NCBI RefSeq assembly: GCF_014174215.1
Contig: NZ_JABEQL010000011.1
Location: 62,001 to 126,000 of the forward strand
DNA from: Gluconacetobacter tumulicola
GTDB lineage: Bacteria; Pseudomonadota; Alphaproteobacteria; Acetobacterales; Acetobacteraceae
Reading direction: 5' to 3'
Length of the DNA: 64,000 bases
Below are positions 44,460-55,706 of this stretch, piece by piece; positions within the stretch are counted from its first letter, which is position 1, and the number at the start of each line of letters is the position of its first letter. The notes under the pieces are model-generated. The model was not told where the DNA came from. It searched no databases and was given only the letters and a program-made list of their open reading frames with translations. A program made the position numbers and the translations under genes.

Positions 44460-45647
44460 TCAGCGGTTGAACGCACCACGCAGCGCGTCCACCAGATCGG
44501 TCTGTTCCCACGTGAAATTGTCGCGGGCGGCGTCGGGCGTGCGGCCGAAATGACCGTAGGCCGAGGTTTCGGTATAGATCGGACGGTTCAGGCGCAGATG
44601 CTTGCGGATGCCGCGCGGCGTCAGGTTCATGACTTCGCGCAGCACGCGGCCCAGCTTTTCCTCGTCCACGTCGCGGCCGGTGCCGTCCAGGTCGACATAG
44701 ACCGAGAGCGGGTGCGACACGCCGATGGCGTAGGAAATCTGCAGCGTGCAGCGATCGGCCAGGCCGGCCGCGACCACGTTCTTGGCCAGGTAGCGGCAGG
44801 CATAGGCCGCCGAGCGGTCGACCTTCGTCGGGTCCTTGCCCGAGAACGCGCCGCCGCCATGCGGGGCCGCGCCGCCGTAGGTGTCGACGATGATCTTGCG
44901 CCCGGTCAGGCCGCAATCGCCATCGGGACCGCCGACGACGAACACGCCGGTCGGGTTGGCGTAGAATTCGTCATCCGGGCACATCCAGCCTTCCGGCAGC
45001 ACGTCCACCACGATCTCGCGCAGGGCCTCGCGGATCGCGGTCTGGCTGGCGCCTTCGTCATGCTGGGTCGAAATGACGACCGAGGTGGCACCCACCGGGC
45101 GGCCGTCGACATAGCGCAGCGTGACCTGGCTCTTGGCGTCGGGCTGCAGGTTGGCCACGCGCGCGTCGCCGGCCTTACGCAGGTCGCGGATGCGATGCAG
45201 GATGGCATGGGAATAGAACAGCGGCGCCGGCATCAGCGTCTCGGTCTCGCGGGTGGCGAAGCCGAACATGATGCCCTGGTCGCCCGCGCCTTCGTCCTTG
45301 TCGCCGGCGCTGTCGACGCCGACGGCGATGTCGGCGGACTGCGCGTGCAGGTAGGATTCGATCGTCGCGTTCTTCCACGAGAAGCCGGACTGGTCATAGC
45401 CGATGTCGCGGATCGCGGCGCGCGCGCCTTCGATCAGGGCCTCGGTGGTGACGGAGGCCGGGCCACGGACTTCGCCGGCCAGGACCACGCGATTGGTGGT
45501 GACCAGGGTCTCGCACGCAACACGGGATTCGCCATCGGCCGCCAGATAGGCGTCCAGCACCGTATCGCTGATCCGGTCGGCAACCTTGTCGGGATGGCCT
45601 TCGGATACCGATTCCGATGTGAACAGAAAATCACCTTTGTTACGCAT
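44460..45647 (-). CDS. metK: S-adenosylmethionine synthetase
   Basis: Makes SAM from methionine and ATP. The 395-residue length is normal. Motifs: [16 protein letters not shown] (ATP site), [16 protein letters not shown], and the P-loop-like [19 protein letters not shown]. The neighbouring trmB uses its product. The leader between dapB and metK (45648-45814) has an inverted repeat (45753-45772, GCGGGA / TCCCGC) but no recognisable SAM riboswitch. Confidence 0.98.
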   Translation of the reverse strand: MRNKGDFLFTSESVSEGHPDKVADRISDTVLDAYLAADGESRVACETLVTTNRVVLAGEVRGPASVTTEALIEGARAAIRDIGYDQSGFSWKNATIESYLHAQSADIAVGVDSAGDKDEGAGDQGIMFGFATRETETLMPAPLFYSHAILHRIRDLRKAGDARVANLQPDAKSQVTLRYVDGRPVGATSVVISTQHDEGASQTAIREALREIVVDVLPEGWMCPDDEFYANPTGVFVVGGPDGDCGLTGRKIIVDTYGGAAPHGGGAFSGKDPTKVDRSAAYACRYLAKNVVAAGLADRCTLQISYAIGVSHPLSVYVDLDGTGRDVDEEKLGRVLREVMNLTPRGIRKHLRLNRPIYTETSAYGHFGRTPDAARDNFTWEQTDLVDALRGAFNR

Positions 45648-45814
45648 GATGGTCCTGTCTGTCTCGTACGGGGATAGGGAACGACACCGCCACGCATGCG
45701 GGGTCCGGGCGGGTCCGTTTGGCCGAGTACCTACAAATCGTCAAGTATTTTTGCGGGATACCACGTTCCCGCAAGGGAATTGCCGTGACGGATCGTTTCG
45801 GGACGCGAAACTGT

Positions 45815-46591
45815 TCAGTGAAGCCCCAGAACGTCTTCCATGCTGTACAGCCCCGGCGGGCGACCCCGCAGCCACAGTGCGGCCCGCACCGCGCCGGTGG
45901 CGAAGACGCGCCGGTCGAAGGCGCGATGTGTCAGGGCGATCTGTTCGCCGGCCGAGGTGAAGGTCAGCGTATGTTCCCCCACGATCTGTCCGCCGCGCAG
46001 GGATGCGAAACCGATCGCGTCGGCCTGGCGGGGGCCGGTATGGCCGGTGCGTCCGGATTCCATATGGCTGGGCAGGTCGATGCCCCGCCCGTCGGCCACT
46101 GCCTGGCCGATCACGAGTGCGGTGCCGGATGGTGCGTCGACTTTCTGCCGGTGGTGCATTTCCAGGATTTCGGCGTCATAGACCGCGGAGGGCAGCACTT
46201 CGGCCATCTGGCGTGCCAGGCGCGTGACCAGGGTGACGCCCGGTGAGTAATTCGCGGCCTGGACGACGGGGATGGTGCGGGCGGCCGTGGCGACTTCCTC
46301 CTGGTCGATGTCCGACAGGCCGGTCGTGCCCAGCACCCAGGCCACCCCCGCTTTCGCCAGGGCGGCGGCGTGCGTGCGGACGGTGACGGCATGGGTGAAG
46401 TCGATCACCGCATCGCACAGCGGGGCCAGATCGTCGAGCGTGGCGAACAGGCCCTCGGACCTGTCGGCATGCGGGTCGCGGCTGGTGCCGCCAGCCAGGG
46501 TGGCGCCGGCCGCCGTGACCTCTTCGCGCAGGAGGCGCCCGACGCGCCCGTTGATGCCGGCGATGCCGATCCGCATCCTGTCTGTCGTCAT
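45815..46591 (-). CDS. dapB: 4-hydroxy-tetrahydrodipicolinate reductase
   Basis: NAD(P)H-dependent reductase of the diaminopimelate/lysine pathway, also supplying peptidoglycan. The 258-residue protein has the nucleotide fold GINGRVGRLLREEV, the VIDFTHAVTVRTH segment and the catalytic motif EMHHRQKVDAPSGTA. Follows dnaJ after 158 bases that hold a structured element; this separates heat-shock and lysine functions on one strand. Confidence 0.96.
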   Translation of the reverse strand: MTTDRMRIGIAGINGRVGRLLREEVTAAGATLAGGTSRDPHADRSEGLFATLDDLAPLCDAVIDFTHAVTVRTHAAALAKAGVAWVLGTTGLSDIDQEEVATAARTIPVVQAANYSPGVTLVTRLARQMAEVLPSAVYDAEILEMHHRQKVDAPSGTALVIGQAVADGRGIDLPSHMESGRTGHTGPRQADAIGFASLRGGQIVGEHTLTFTSAGEQIALTHRAFDRRVFATGAVRAALWLRGRPPGLYSMEDVLGLH

Positions 46592-46611
46592 GTCATGAGT
46601 CCGGAAAACGG

Positions 46612-46703
46612 GTGGCGGCGCGACCGGGGGATCGCGCCGCCTGGATTATCCATGGTGCGAGTTGGGGGGATCACCATGGATAAGCGGATTTTCTACCCCC
46701 AAC
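46612..46703 (-). promoter_or_regulatory. Structured element between dnaJ and dapB: possible pseudoknot plus GC-rich hairpin
   Basis: TTATCCATGGTG (46646-46657) pairs with CACCATGGATAA (46672-46683), a perfect 12-bp stem. Its loop contains GTTGGGGG (46661-46668), which can pair with CCCCCAAC (46696-46703), giving an H-type pseudoknot in RNA of either strand. Next to it GGCGGCGCGA / TCGCGCCGCC (46612-46639) forms a strong hairpin. On the minus strand this hairpin is followed by CCCGTTTTCC and may end dnaJ transcription. Confidence 0.5.
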
Positions 46704-46749
46704 CAAAAGGGCGTTCAACAGCGCGTATCGTCGGCGGCGCCGCCGATCG

Positions 46750-47874
46750 TCAGAGCTTGCCTTCGAAGAAATCGCGGACCTTGCTGAAGAAGCCCGTATT
46801 CTCCGGATTGGCGCGCGCGTGGTCGTCGGCCTCGGCCTCGAACTCCTCCAGCAATTCGCGCTGGCGCTTGGTCAGGTGGTGCGGTGTCTCGACCGAAACC
46901 TGGATATACATATCCCCCCGCGCGGAGGAGCGCAGGACCGAGAACCCCTTGCCGCGCAGGCGGAAATTCTCGCCGGTCTGAGTGCCGGCGGGCACCTTCA
47001 CCTTGGCGCGGGACCCGTCGACGACCGGGACCTCGACCTCGGTGCCCAGGGCGGCCTGGGTCATGCGCAGCGGCACCCGGCAATAGATGTTCGCCCCGTC
47101 GCGCTGGAAGATCGGGTGCGGTTCGACCGCAATATGCACATACAGGTCGCCCGGCTGGGCACCCTTGCCGCCGGCCTCGCCCTCGCCCGACAGGCGGATG
47201 CGCGTGCCGTCCTCGACCCCGGCCGGGATCGCGATTTCCAGCGTCCGGTCGCGCTCGACCGTGCCGGTGCCGCGGCAGGCGGTGCAGGGGTTGCGCACCA
47301 CCTTGCCCGCGCCATGGCAGGTCGGGCAGGCGCGCTCGACCAGGAAGAAACCCTGCTGCGCGCGCACCTTGCCCGCGCCGTGGCAGGTCGGGCAGGTTTC
47401 GGCCCCCTGGTCGCGGTCGGCAGATCCGGTGCCGTCGCAGGATTCACACGCCACGCGCGTCGGCACCGTGATGGGCTTCTTGACGCCCGAAAATGCCTCG
47501 GTGAAGGAAATCGAGATCTGGACCTGGATGTCGCTGCCCGACCGGCGGCCGCCGCGGCGGCCGCCCATCATGTCGCCGAACATCTGCTCGAAGATGTCGC
47601 CCAGCCCGCCGCCAAAATCGAAGCCGCCGGCGCCGGGGCCGCCGCCCTCGAACGCCGCATGGCCGAACCGGTCGTAGGCGGCGCGCTTCTGGTCGTCCTT
47701 CAGGACATCGTAGGCTTCGCTGATGTCCTTGAACCGGGCCTCGGCCGACGCGTCGCCGGGATTGCGGTCCGGATGGTACTGCATGGCCAGCCTGCGATAC
47801 GCCTTCTTCACCTCGTCGCCATTCGCATCGCGGGAGACTTCAAGTACGGCGTAGTAATCAAGCTTGGTGGCCAT
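46750..47874 (-). CDS. dnaJ: Chaperone protein DnaJ
   Basis: Hsp40 co-chaperone that delivers unfolded clients to DnaK and stimulates its ATPase. The J domain has HPD (YHPDRNPGD), followed by the Gly/Phe region ([16 protein letters not shown]). The zinc region has four CxxCxGxG repeats ([32 protein letters not shown]), then the client-binding domains. I chose the ATG at 47874 ([11 protein letters not shown]); two ATGs lie 3 and 12 bases upstream. Separated from dnaK by a terminator-like hairpin, so it may have its own promoter. Confidence 0.97.
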   Translation of the reverse strand: MATKLDYYAVLEVSRDANGDEVKKAYRRLAMQYHPDRNPGDASAEARFKDISEAYDVLKDDQKRAAYDRFGHAAFEGGGPGAGGFDFGGGLGDIFEQMFGDMMGGRRGGRRSGSDIQVQISISFTEAFSGVKKPITVPTRVACESCDGTGSADRDQGAETCPTCHGAGKVRAQQGFFLVERACPTCHGAGKVVRNPCTACRGTGTVERDRTLEIAIPAGVEDGTRIRLSGEGEAGGKGAQPGDLYVHIAVEPHPIFQRDGANIYCRVPLRMTQAALGTEVEVPVVDGSRAKVKVPAGTQTGENFRLRGKGFSVLRSSARGDMYIQVSVETPHHLTKRQRELLEEFEAEADDHARANPENTGFFSKVRDFFEGKL

Positions 47875-47960
47875 CATGGTCCTCATTGGCGGGACCGCTT
47901 CGCGACAGACCGGAGCATCGTTGCGCCGGCCGGAATGCGGCCCTGTCAGTCATGTAATGG

Positions 47961-47990
47961 AAAAGCGCCCACCTTCAGGGAAGGGGGCGC
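47961..47990 (-). terminator. Intrinsic terminator after dnaK
   Basis: On the minus strand GCGCCC (47990-47985) pairs with GGGCGC (47970-47965) and is followed by TTTT. A second perfect hairpin, GCGCCGGCC-CGAA-GGCCGGCGC (48005-48026), lies between it and the dnaK stop. Partial read-through to dnaJ would explain the conserved order. Confidence 0.6.
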
Positions 47991-48064
47991 CTCGCTTGGG
48001 CAGGGCGCCGGCCCGAAGGCCGGCGCATGCCGCGCGGTAAACGCCGGCCTGTCTGGCCGACTGC

Positions 48065-49966
<1,902 letters not shown>

Positions 49967-50168
49967 GTATCTTCTCTCCTGTCAGCGGTCCGGACCGGCC
50001 CGAAGCACCGGAATGGACCCTAGAAAATCTGCCGTGTGGCGGAACGACTGGACTGTTTTACCACATCCGCACATGCCGCCATGGCTGTGTTCAGCATGTA
50101 TTCAGCCATGGCGTTCGTTTCAAGAGGGCGCCGTCGCCGGACGGCGGCCGCCCTCCTGCCTGACGGTT

Positions 50169-50798
50169 TCAGCCCGCCGGCTTGTCCGCCGCCGGAGTGG
50201 CGCCCTTGGAGACGACGACCATCGCCGGCTTCAGCAGGCGGCCATGCAGCGTCCAGGCCGGTGTCCAGGCCTGGATCACGGTGCCATGCGCATGCTCGTC
50301 GCTATGCTGTTCGGCCATCGCCTGGTGATGGTTGGCGTTGAACGGATGCCCGGCCGGATCGGTGGCGGAGATGCCATTGCGCTCCAGGATGCCCAGGAAC
50401 GACCGTTCGGTGCTCTCGATCCCCTCGCGCATGCGGGTGATCAGCGCATCCTCGCCTTCGGTGGCGGGGGGCAGGCTGCCCAGGGCGCGCTTCAGGTTTT
50501 CCGCGGCCTCGACGACGTCGCGGGCGAATTTCTGCGTGGCATATTGCCGCGCATCTTCCACCTCGCGCCTGGTGCGGGTGCGCAGGTTCTGCATCTCCGC
50601 CTCGGAGCGCAGCCATTTCTCGCGCATGTCCTCCAGTGCTGTTTCCAGCTCCTGGACGCGGGGGTGGGTGGCCTCGGCCTGGCCGCTTTCCGGCTGGACC
50701 GTGTCCTGATCGTTACCGGGGTGTTGGCCCGGCGCGGACGCCCCGGTCTCTCCGCTCGGAGAGTCGGCGACGTGGGTGGGGTCTGTATCGTGGCTCAT
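50169..50798 (-). CDS. grpE: Nucleotide exchange factor GrpE
   Basis: Dimeric exchange factor releasing ADP from DnaK. The 209-residue product has a disordered acidic N terminus, a long coiled coil (VQELETALEDMREKWLRSEA ... TRREVEDARQYA) and the C-terminal beta domain with NPNHHQAM-like FNANHHQAM and GTVIQAWTPAWTLHGRLLKPAMVVVSK. The ATG at 50798 lies close behind AGAAGG; a TTG 36 bases upstream is a weaker candidate. Located just upstream of dnaK on the same strand, divergent from chvI. Confidence 0.94.
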   Translation of the reverse strand: MSHDTDPTHVADSPSGETGASAPGQHPGNDQDTVQPESGQAEATHPRVQELETALEDMREKWLRSEAEMQNLRTRTRREVEDARQYATQKFARDVVEAAENLKRALGSLPPATEGEDALITRMREGIESTERSFLGILERNGISATDPAGHPFNANHHQAMAEQHSDEHAHGTVIQAWTPAWTLHGRLLKPAMVVVSKGATPAADKPAG

Positions 50799-51054
50799 GC
50801 CTTCTGAAGTAGGTGAGCCCGCGCCCTTGGACAAGGCGTAACGACCACCATCAACGTGATGTTCACGCGGCTTTCCGGCCTGTGCGGGGCAGGAATGCGT
50901 GAGGCGAAGATGGATGGATCGTCATGAGCAGGCAGTCATGACATCGGCACATGGCCGGGTCTAAGATGTCGCCCGGACTGTGAGGGGCCGTACCACACCC
51001 CGGCCGGACATGAGGAAGGCCGACCCCGGCCTGGAAGGGAGCGAGAACGCCGCG

Positions 51055-51765
51055 ATGGAGCCGACGAAACACACGATCGCCCTGGTCGATGACGACCGGA
51101 ATATCCTGGCGTCGGTCCAGATGACGCTGGAGGCCGAAGGGTTCAACGTCCGCACCTATACCGACGGCGAAAGCGCGCTGCACGGGCTGATGAGCCGCCC
51201 GGTCGACCTGGCGGTGCTGGACATCAAGATGCCACGCATGGATGGCATGGAACTGTTGCAGCGCCTGCGGGCGCGCTCGCAGCTGCCGGTCATTTTCCTG
51301 TCCTCGAAGGACGAGGAGGTGGACCAGCTGATGGGCCTGCGCCTGGGGGCCGACGATTACATCACCAAGCCGTTCTCGCAGCGGCTGCTGCTGGAGCGCA
51401 TCCGCGCGTTGCTGCGCCGCAACGAGGTCAACCGGGTCGAGGCCGGTGGTCCGGCCGTCGGCGGCAGCCTGGTGCGCGGTGACCTGTCGCTGGATGAAAC
51501 CCGGCACCAGTGCCTGTGGCGCGGCAAGGATATCCAGCTGACGGTGACGGAATTCCTGCTGGTCAAGGCGCTTGCGGCGCGGCCCGGCCTGGTCAAGTCG
51601 CGCGACCAGCTGATCGACGCCGCCTATGGCGAGAACATCTATGTCGATGACCGGACCATCGACAGCCACATCAAGCGCGTGCGCAAGAAATTCCGCCAGG
51701 TGGACGAGGATTTCAACCAGATCGAGACGCTCTACGGCATCGGCTACCGGTACAAGGAAGACTGA
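51055..51765 (+). CDS. chvI: Response regulator ChvI (OmpR family)
   Basis: DNA-binding response regulator of the alphaproteobacterial ChvG-ChvI system that responds to acid and envelope stress. The receiver domain has the acidic pocket LVDDD, phosphoacceptor Asp56 in VLDIKMP, FLSSKD and the switch lysine in YITKPFS. The C-terminal winged helix ([20 protein letters not shown] ... [16 protein letters not shown]) is OmpR-like and matches ChvI closely. The ATG at 51055 is chosen; an in-frame ATG at 51010 would add 15 residues. The stop overlaps the chvG start by one base. Confidence 0.92.
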   Translation: MEPTKHTIALVDDDRNILASVQMTLEAEGFNVRTYTDGESALHGLMSRPVDLAVLDIKMPRMDGMELLQRLRARSQLPVIFLSSKDEEVDQLMGLRLGADDYITKPFSQRLLLERIRALLRRNEVNRVEAGGPAVGGSLVRGDLSLDETRHQCLWRGKDIQLTVTEFLLVKALAARPGLVKSRDQLIDAAYGENIYVDDRTIDSHIKRVRKKFRQVDEDFNQIETLYGIGYRYKED

Positions 51766-53588
51766 TGCCGGTGCGCGGCGGGGTGGGAAGAGTGTCGCCG
51801 TCCGGGCTGCTGGCGCAGGCCCGCCGAGCGATGACGTCATGGGCCGAGATCCAGACCCATGATGCCGCGTCGGCCTTCCATGAATATCGGACGCGCCTCG
51901 TCTCGCCGCTGATGCGGCGTATCCTGCTGGTCAACGCGCTGCCGCTGATGCTGCTGGCGCTGACCCTGGTCTATCTGAACCAGTTCCAGAACAGCCTGCT
52001 GGAAGCCGAGGTCATGGCGCTGCGCGAACAGGCGCGCATCTATGCCGGCGCGCTGGGGCAGAATGCCGTGACCTCCGGTCGCGCGGCGGACCCGGTGCTG
52101 GATGCCGGCCAGGCGCGGCCGCTGCTGCTGCGCCTGACCGAGCCCAGCCCCAGCGCCCATGCGCGGCTGTTCGCCCCTGACGGGCAGTTGGTGGCGGACA
52201 GCCGGGTCGAGGCGGCGGCGGTCCGGCATCGCCGGGTGCGCGGCCAGATCGATGCCCAGCCCCTGCCCTCGCCCGTCGCGGGCGATGACGGCGACGACCG
52301 GGTTGTCGACAGCGCGGCCAAATTGGGGTTTGTCGAGCGGTTCTATGACCGGCTGCTGTCGATGCTGCCGACCCTGTCGGGCACGCGGATCATCACGCTG
52401 GACACGCCCGATACCGACCCTTCCGTGCAACCCGTGGCGGGCGGCGGGCAGGCCGCGCCGGAAATGCCGCCCTATATCCGCCGCACCGCCAACCGCCACC
52501 TGATCGTGACCGTGGCCGAGCCGGTGATGCATGAGGGCCAGACGGTCGGCATCATCCAGTTGACGCGCCAGGCGCGCGATGTCGACCGGTCGCTGTTCGC
52601 GGTGCGGTCGTCGATCCTGTCTCTGGTGCTGGTGGCGCTGGCCCTGACCGTGCTGCTGTCGTGGTACCTGTCGCTGACCATCGCCCGGCCGCTGCTGCGG
52701 CTGGCGGCGTCGGCCCATGTCATCCGGGAAGCGTCGGGCCGGTCGGACAGCGTGCCGCCGCGCCTGCTGGCCCGCCGGGACGAGATCGGCGAGGTGGCGC
52801 GGGCCCTGCAGGACAGCGCCCGGGCGTTGTGGGCGCGCATGGATGCGATCGAACGCTTCGCCGCCGATGTCAGCCATGAGATCAAGAACCCCCTGTCCTC
52901 GATCCGCTCGGCGATCGAAACCCTGCTGCGGATCGAGGATCTGAACCGCCAGCGCCGGCTGCTGTCGATCATCAATGACGATGTGCGTCGGCTGGACCGG
53001 CTGATCACCGATATTTCCGATGCCAGCCGGGTGGATGCCGAATTGTCGCGCGCGCGGGCCGAGCCGGTGGCGGTGGTGTCGATGCTGTCGGTGCTGGCCG
53101 AAATCCATCAGGCGACGCGCAATCCCGGCCAGCCGATCCTCAGCGTCAGCAGTGCGGCCTCGCCCGACAGGCCGCTGACCGTGATGGCGGTCGAGGACCG
53201 GCTGGTGCAGGTGCTGCGCAACCTGATCGGCAATGCGATCTCGTTTTCTCCGCCGGATGGCCAGATCGTGCTCAGTGCGGCATCGGTGCCGGGCGGGATG
53301 GTCGAAATCGCGGTGACCGACCAGGGGCCGGGCATTCCGGCCGCCAAGCTGGGCAGCATTTTCGACCGGTTCTATTCCGAACGGCCGACCAGCGAGAATT
53401 TCGGCCAGCATTCGGGCCTGGGCCTGTCCATCAGCCGCCAGATCGTCGAGGCGCTGCGCGGCACGATCCGTGCCGAGAACCGCCTGGGGCCGGACGGACA
53501 GGTGATGGGCGCGCGCTTCGTCGTCACCCTGCCGCGCGGCGGTGGGGAGGGAGCGGCGCCCGCCACGCGGCGTCCGGTCCAGAAATGA
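51765..53588 (+). CDS. chvG: Sensor histidine kinase ChvG
   Basis: Membrane sensor partner of ChvI, 607 residues. TM1 (ILLVNALPLMLLALTLVYL, ~53-71) is followed by a long periplasmic domain, TM2 (SILSLVLVALALTVLLSWYL), a HAMP segment and the H-box DVSHEIKNPLSSIRSAIETL. ATPase boxes are N (NLIGNAISFSP), G1 (DQGPGIP) and G2 (SGLGLSISR). In many alphaproteobacteria chvG is followed by hprK and a mannose-type PTS gene; here a convergent S9 peptidase gene ends nine bases away, so that block is absent at this locus. Confidence 0.92.
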   Translation: MPVRGGVGRVSPSGLLAQARRAMTSWAEIQTHDAASAFHEYRTRLVSPLMRRILLVNALPLMLLALTLVYLNQFQNSLLEAEVMALREQARIYAGALGQNAVTSGRAADPVLDAGQARPLLLRLTEPSPSAHARLFAPDGQLVADSRVEAAAVRHRRVRGQIDAQPLPSPVAGDDGDDRVVDSAAKLGFVERFYDRLLSMLPTLSGTRIITLDTPDTDPSVQPVAGGGQAAPEMPPYIRRTANRHLIVTVAEPVMHEGQTVGIIQLTRQARDVDRSLFAVRSSILSLVLVALALTVLLSWYLSLTIARPLLRLAASAHVIREASGRSDSVPPRLLARRDEIGEVARALQDSARALWARMDAIERFAADVSHEIKNPLSSIRSAIETLLRIEDLNRQRRLLSIINDDVRRLDRLITDISDASRVDAELSRARAEPVAVVSMLSVLAEIHQATRNPGQPILSVSSAASPDRPLTVMAVEDRLVQVLRNLIGNAISFSPPDGQIVLSAASVPGGMVEIAVTDQGPGIPAAKLGSIFDRFYSERPTSENFGQHSGLGLSISRQIVEALRGTIRAENRLGPDGQVMGARFVVTLPRGGGEGAAPATRRPVQK

Positions 53589-53597
53589 CGGGCCGCG

Positions 53598-55706
53598 CTA
53601 TGGCGCCTGCCCGACCTGGAGATGGGCGTCGAGAAAGCGCAGGGTCCACAGATAGGCGGTGAGCCAGTCCTGCGTGCGGAGAAAGGCGTGGCGTTCGCCG
53701 GGGAAGGCGTGATCCTCGAACGGCACGCCGCGCGCCGTCAGCAGGCTTGCCAGCAGGACGGATTGTTCGAATTCCACATTATGGTCGTCATCCCCGTGGA
53801 TCAGCAGCACGGGGGCGCGCCAGTGCGCGATATCGGCGGCCGGTGACGATCGCCATTCGGACTCCCGCGCCTGCTGCTTTTCCACGGGCGACAGGCCGGG
53901 ATGGTCGGGTTCGGTCAGGTCGTGCACGCCATGGAAATCGGCGCCGGCCGCGAACAGGCTGCTGTCGCGGGCCAGGGCCAGCGCCGTGAGGTAGCCGCCC
54001 CAGCTTCCGCCCCAGATGCCGATCCGGTCCGGTATCACGTCGGGGCGGGCGCGCAGATAAAGGCCGGCTGCACGCACATCGCCATATTCGCTGGCCCCGG
54101 CGCGTCCGATGCCGGGCGCATCGCGGAAGGCCAGGCCATAGCCGGTTCCGCTGCGATAATTCACCGACAGGACGACATAGCCGCGTGCCGCCAGCATCTG
54201 GTTCATGATGTAGGCGTTGGAATAATAGCCCATCGGGTGGAAGGCCGGCAGCATCTGCCGCTCCGGCCCGCCATGGACGAAGACGAGTGCCGGGTGCGGA
54301 CCGGGTGTCGTGGCGGGCGGCAGGAACAATTGCCCATGGATGTCCCGCCCGTCCTCGCCGCGAACATGGACGATCCGGGGGGTGGCGAATGTGAACCCGG
54401 TGGGGGTGAGCGGGGCGGCCGGCACGCGGGGTGCGCCATTCTGCAGCACCACCGGATGGGCGGGTCTGTCGACGCTTGTGGCCATGACCGCGACTGCCGG
54501 GCCGGCGGTCGTCACGTCCATGACCTGCGCGTCCTCGCCCGTCAGGGGGCTGGCGGGGCCGCCGTCGAGCGGCTGCGACCAGGCGCGCCAATGGTCCACG
54601 TCGCCGGCATTCGCCGTATAGAGCAGGCGCGTGCCGTCCGCGGACAGGCGATAGGACGCGATTTCGGCGCCGTCCGGCGTCAGGCAGCGTGGTTCCGCCG
54701 GCGCGGCGGCGATCGTGAGCGCGCACAGGCGCAGCCAGCCGCTGCCTTCCCAAGGGAAGAGCAGCCGTCCGTCGCCGGTCCATGCCAGTCCGACGCCTTC
54801 CGGCGCCCAGAAGCGGCTCCCCGCCCCTTCCGGCGCTGTCCAGAGCGTGCGTTCCGTGCCGGTCGCGATGTCATAGACCTGTATCGACCAGAAGCTCCCT
54901 TTTCCGCGTTCCGCCGTCGGCAGGGGCTTGCGTACCCGCAGGAAGGCGATGGAGCGCCCGTCCGGGGAGAAGGTCGGCATCTGGTCATGAGCCAGGGCGG
55001 CGGGCAGGAAGACGGGCGCGTCATCGCCGGACTTCTCCTGCCACAAGGCGATCACATCATGCGATCCGCGATCGATTTCGATCGCCAGCCGCGCGCCGTC
55101 CGGCGACCAGTGCAGGGCGGTGATCGCGCCCCGCGTCGTCAGCACCGTCCTGGCGACGCCGCCGGCCCTGCCGACCAGCAATGTGCCGCCATGCGCGAAG
55201 GCCAGCAGGCGGCCGTCCGGCGAGAAGGCGGGCGCATGCCCTTCTCCCGCCGCGACGATCCGCCCGTCGGGCAGGACGACGCGCACCGTCTGCTTTCCGG
55301 GAATCGGCGCATTGCCGGCATTGGGTGGTGCATCGTCAGGATATTCCGCATCGCCTCCCTCGACGAAGGCGAGCATCCGTCCGTCGGGGCTGAGGGCGAG
55401 CCCCCACAGGTCGGTCCCGTCATCCTTCGTGTACGCCGTCACCCGGCGGGGCGCCGCGCCGCCGTCCGAGACCAGGATATTGCGCACGCCGTCCCGGCGC
55501 TCCACCCAGGCGATGCGCGGCGTGCCGGCTGCGCCGGTCAGGCCGTTGGCATAGGGCATCGCCAGCAGGCCGGCCAGGCGGGTTCCGTCCTCCGCTGGTG
55601 CCGCGCGTGCCGGGAAGATGGTGGCGGCGAGCAGCATCGTGCCGGCAAGAAGGGGGGCGGCCAGAAGGGAGGATCGGACGGTCATGCGGGCGCGCGGCGG
55701 GTTCAT
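53598..55706 (-). CDS. Exported S9 family dipeptidyl/oligopeptidase
   Basis: A 702-residue serine peptidase with a signal peptide (SLLAAPLLAGTMLLAATIFPARA, cleaved near RAAP). A beta-propeller follows (repeats LWGLALSPDGRML, APAFSPDGRLLAF, MPTFSPDGRSIAFL), then an alpha/beta hydrolase domain. Catalytic serine is in GIWGGSWGGYL, aspartate in HGDDDHNVEF and histidine in FPGERHAFL; the oxyanion loop is FVHGGPERQ. The start overlaps the penicillin acylase stop by 4 bases, so the two are co-translated. Likely cleaves peptides in the periplasm with the rest of this cluster. Confidence 0.92.
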   Translation of the reverse strand: MNPPRARMTVRSSLLAAPLLAGTMLLAATIFPARAAPAEDGTRLAGLLAMPYANGLTGAAGTPRIAWVERRDGVRNILVSDGGAAPRRVTAYTKDDGTDLWGLALSPDGRMLAFVEGGDAEYPDDAPPNAGNAPIPGKQTVRVVLPDGRIVAAGEGHAPAFSPDGRLLAFAHGGTLLVGRAGGVARTVLTTRGAITALHWSPDGARLAIEIDRGSHDVIALWQEKSGDDAPVFLPAALAHDQMPTFSPDGRSIAFLRVRKPLPTAERGKGSFWSIQVYDIATGTERTLWTAPEGAGSRFWAPEGVGLAWTGDGRLLFPWEGSGWLRLCALTIAAAPAEPRCLTPDGAEIASYRLSADGTRLLYTANAGDVDHWRAWSQPLDGGPASPLTGEDAQVMDVTTAGPAVAVMATSVDRPAHPVVLQNGAPRVPAAPLTPTGFTFATPRIVHVRGEDGRDIHGQLFLPPATTPGPHPALVFVHGGPERQMLPAFHPMGYYSNAYIMNQMLAARGYVVLSVNYRSGTGYGLAFRDAPGIGRAGASEYGDVRAAGLYLRARPDVIPDRIGIWGGSWGGYLTALALARDSSLFAAGADFHGVHDLTEPDHPGLSPVEKQQARESEWRSSPAADIAHWRAPVLLIHGDDDHNVEFEQSVLLASLLTARGVPFEDHAFPGERHAFLRTQDWLTAYLWTLRFLDAHLQVGQAP

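Noticed and set aside
44505-44520. GTTCCCACGTGAAATT in metK resembling parS
   Set aside because: Six mismatches from the 16-bp consensus; it simply encodes metK residues.
45648-45814. Possible SAM riboswitch upstream of metK
   Set aside because: An inverted repeat is present, but I could not fit it to the SAM-I, SAM-II or SAM/SAH consensus, and no terminator or ribosome-site switch is clear.
49967-51054. CIRCE operator (TTAGCACTC-N9-GAGTGCTAA) upstream of dnaK or grpE
   Set aside because: Both leaders were read through and no such inverted repeat was found.
51837-53411. 524-codon minus-strand frame antisense to chvG
   Set aside because: Gln/Arg/His-rich shadow of the kinase gene with no recognisable motif.
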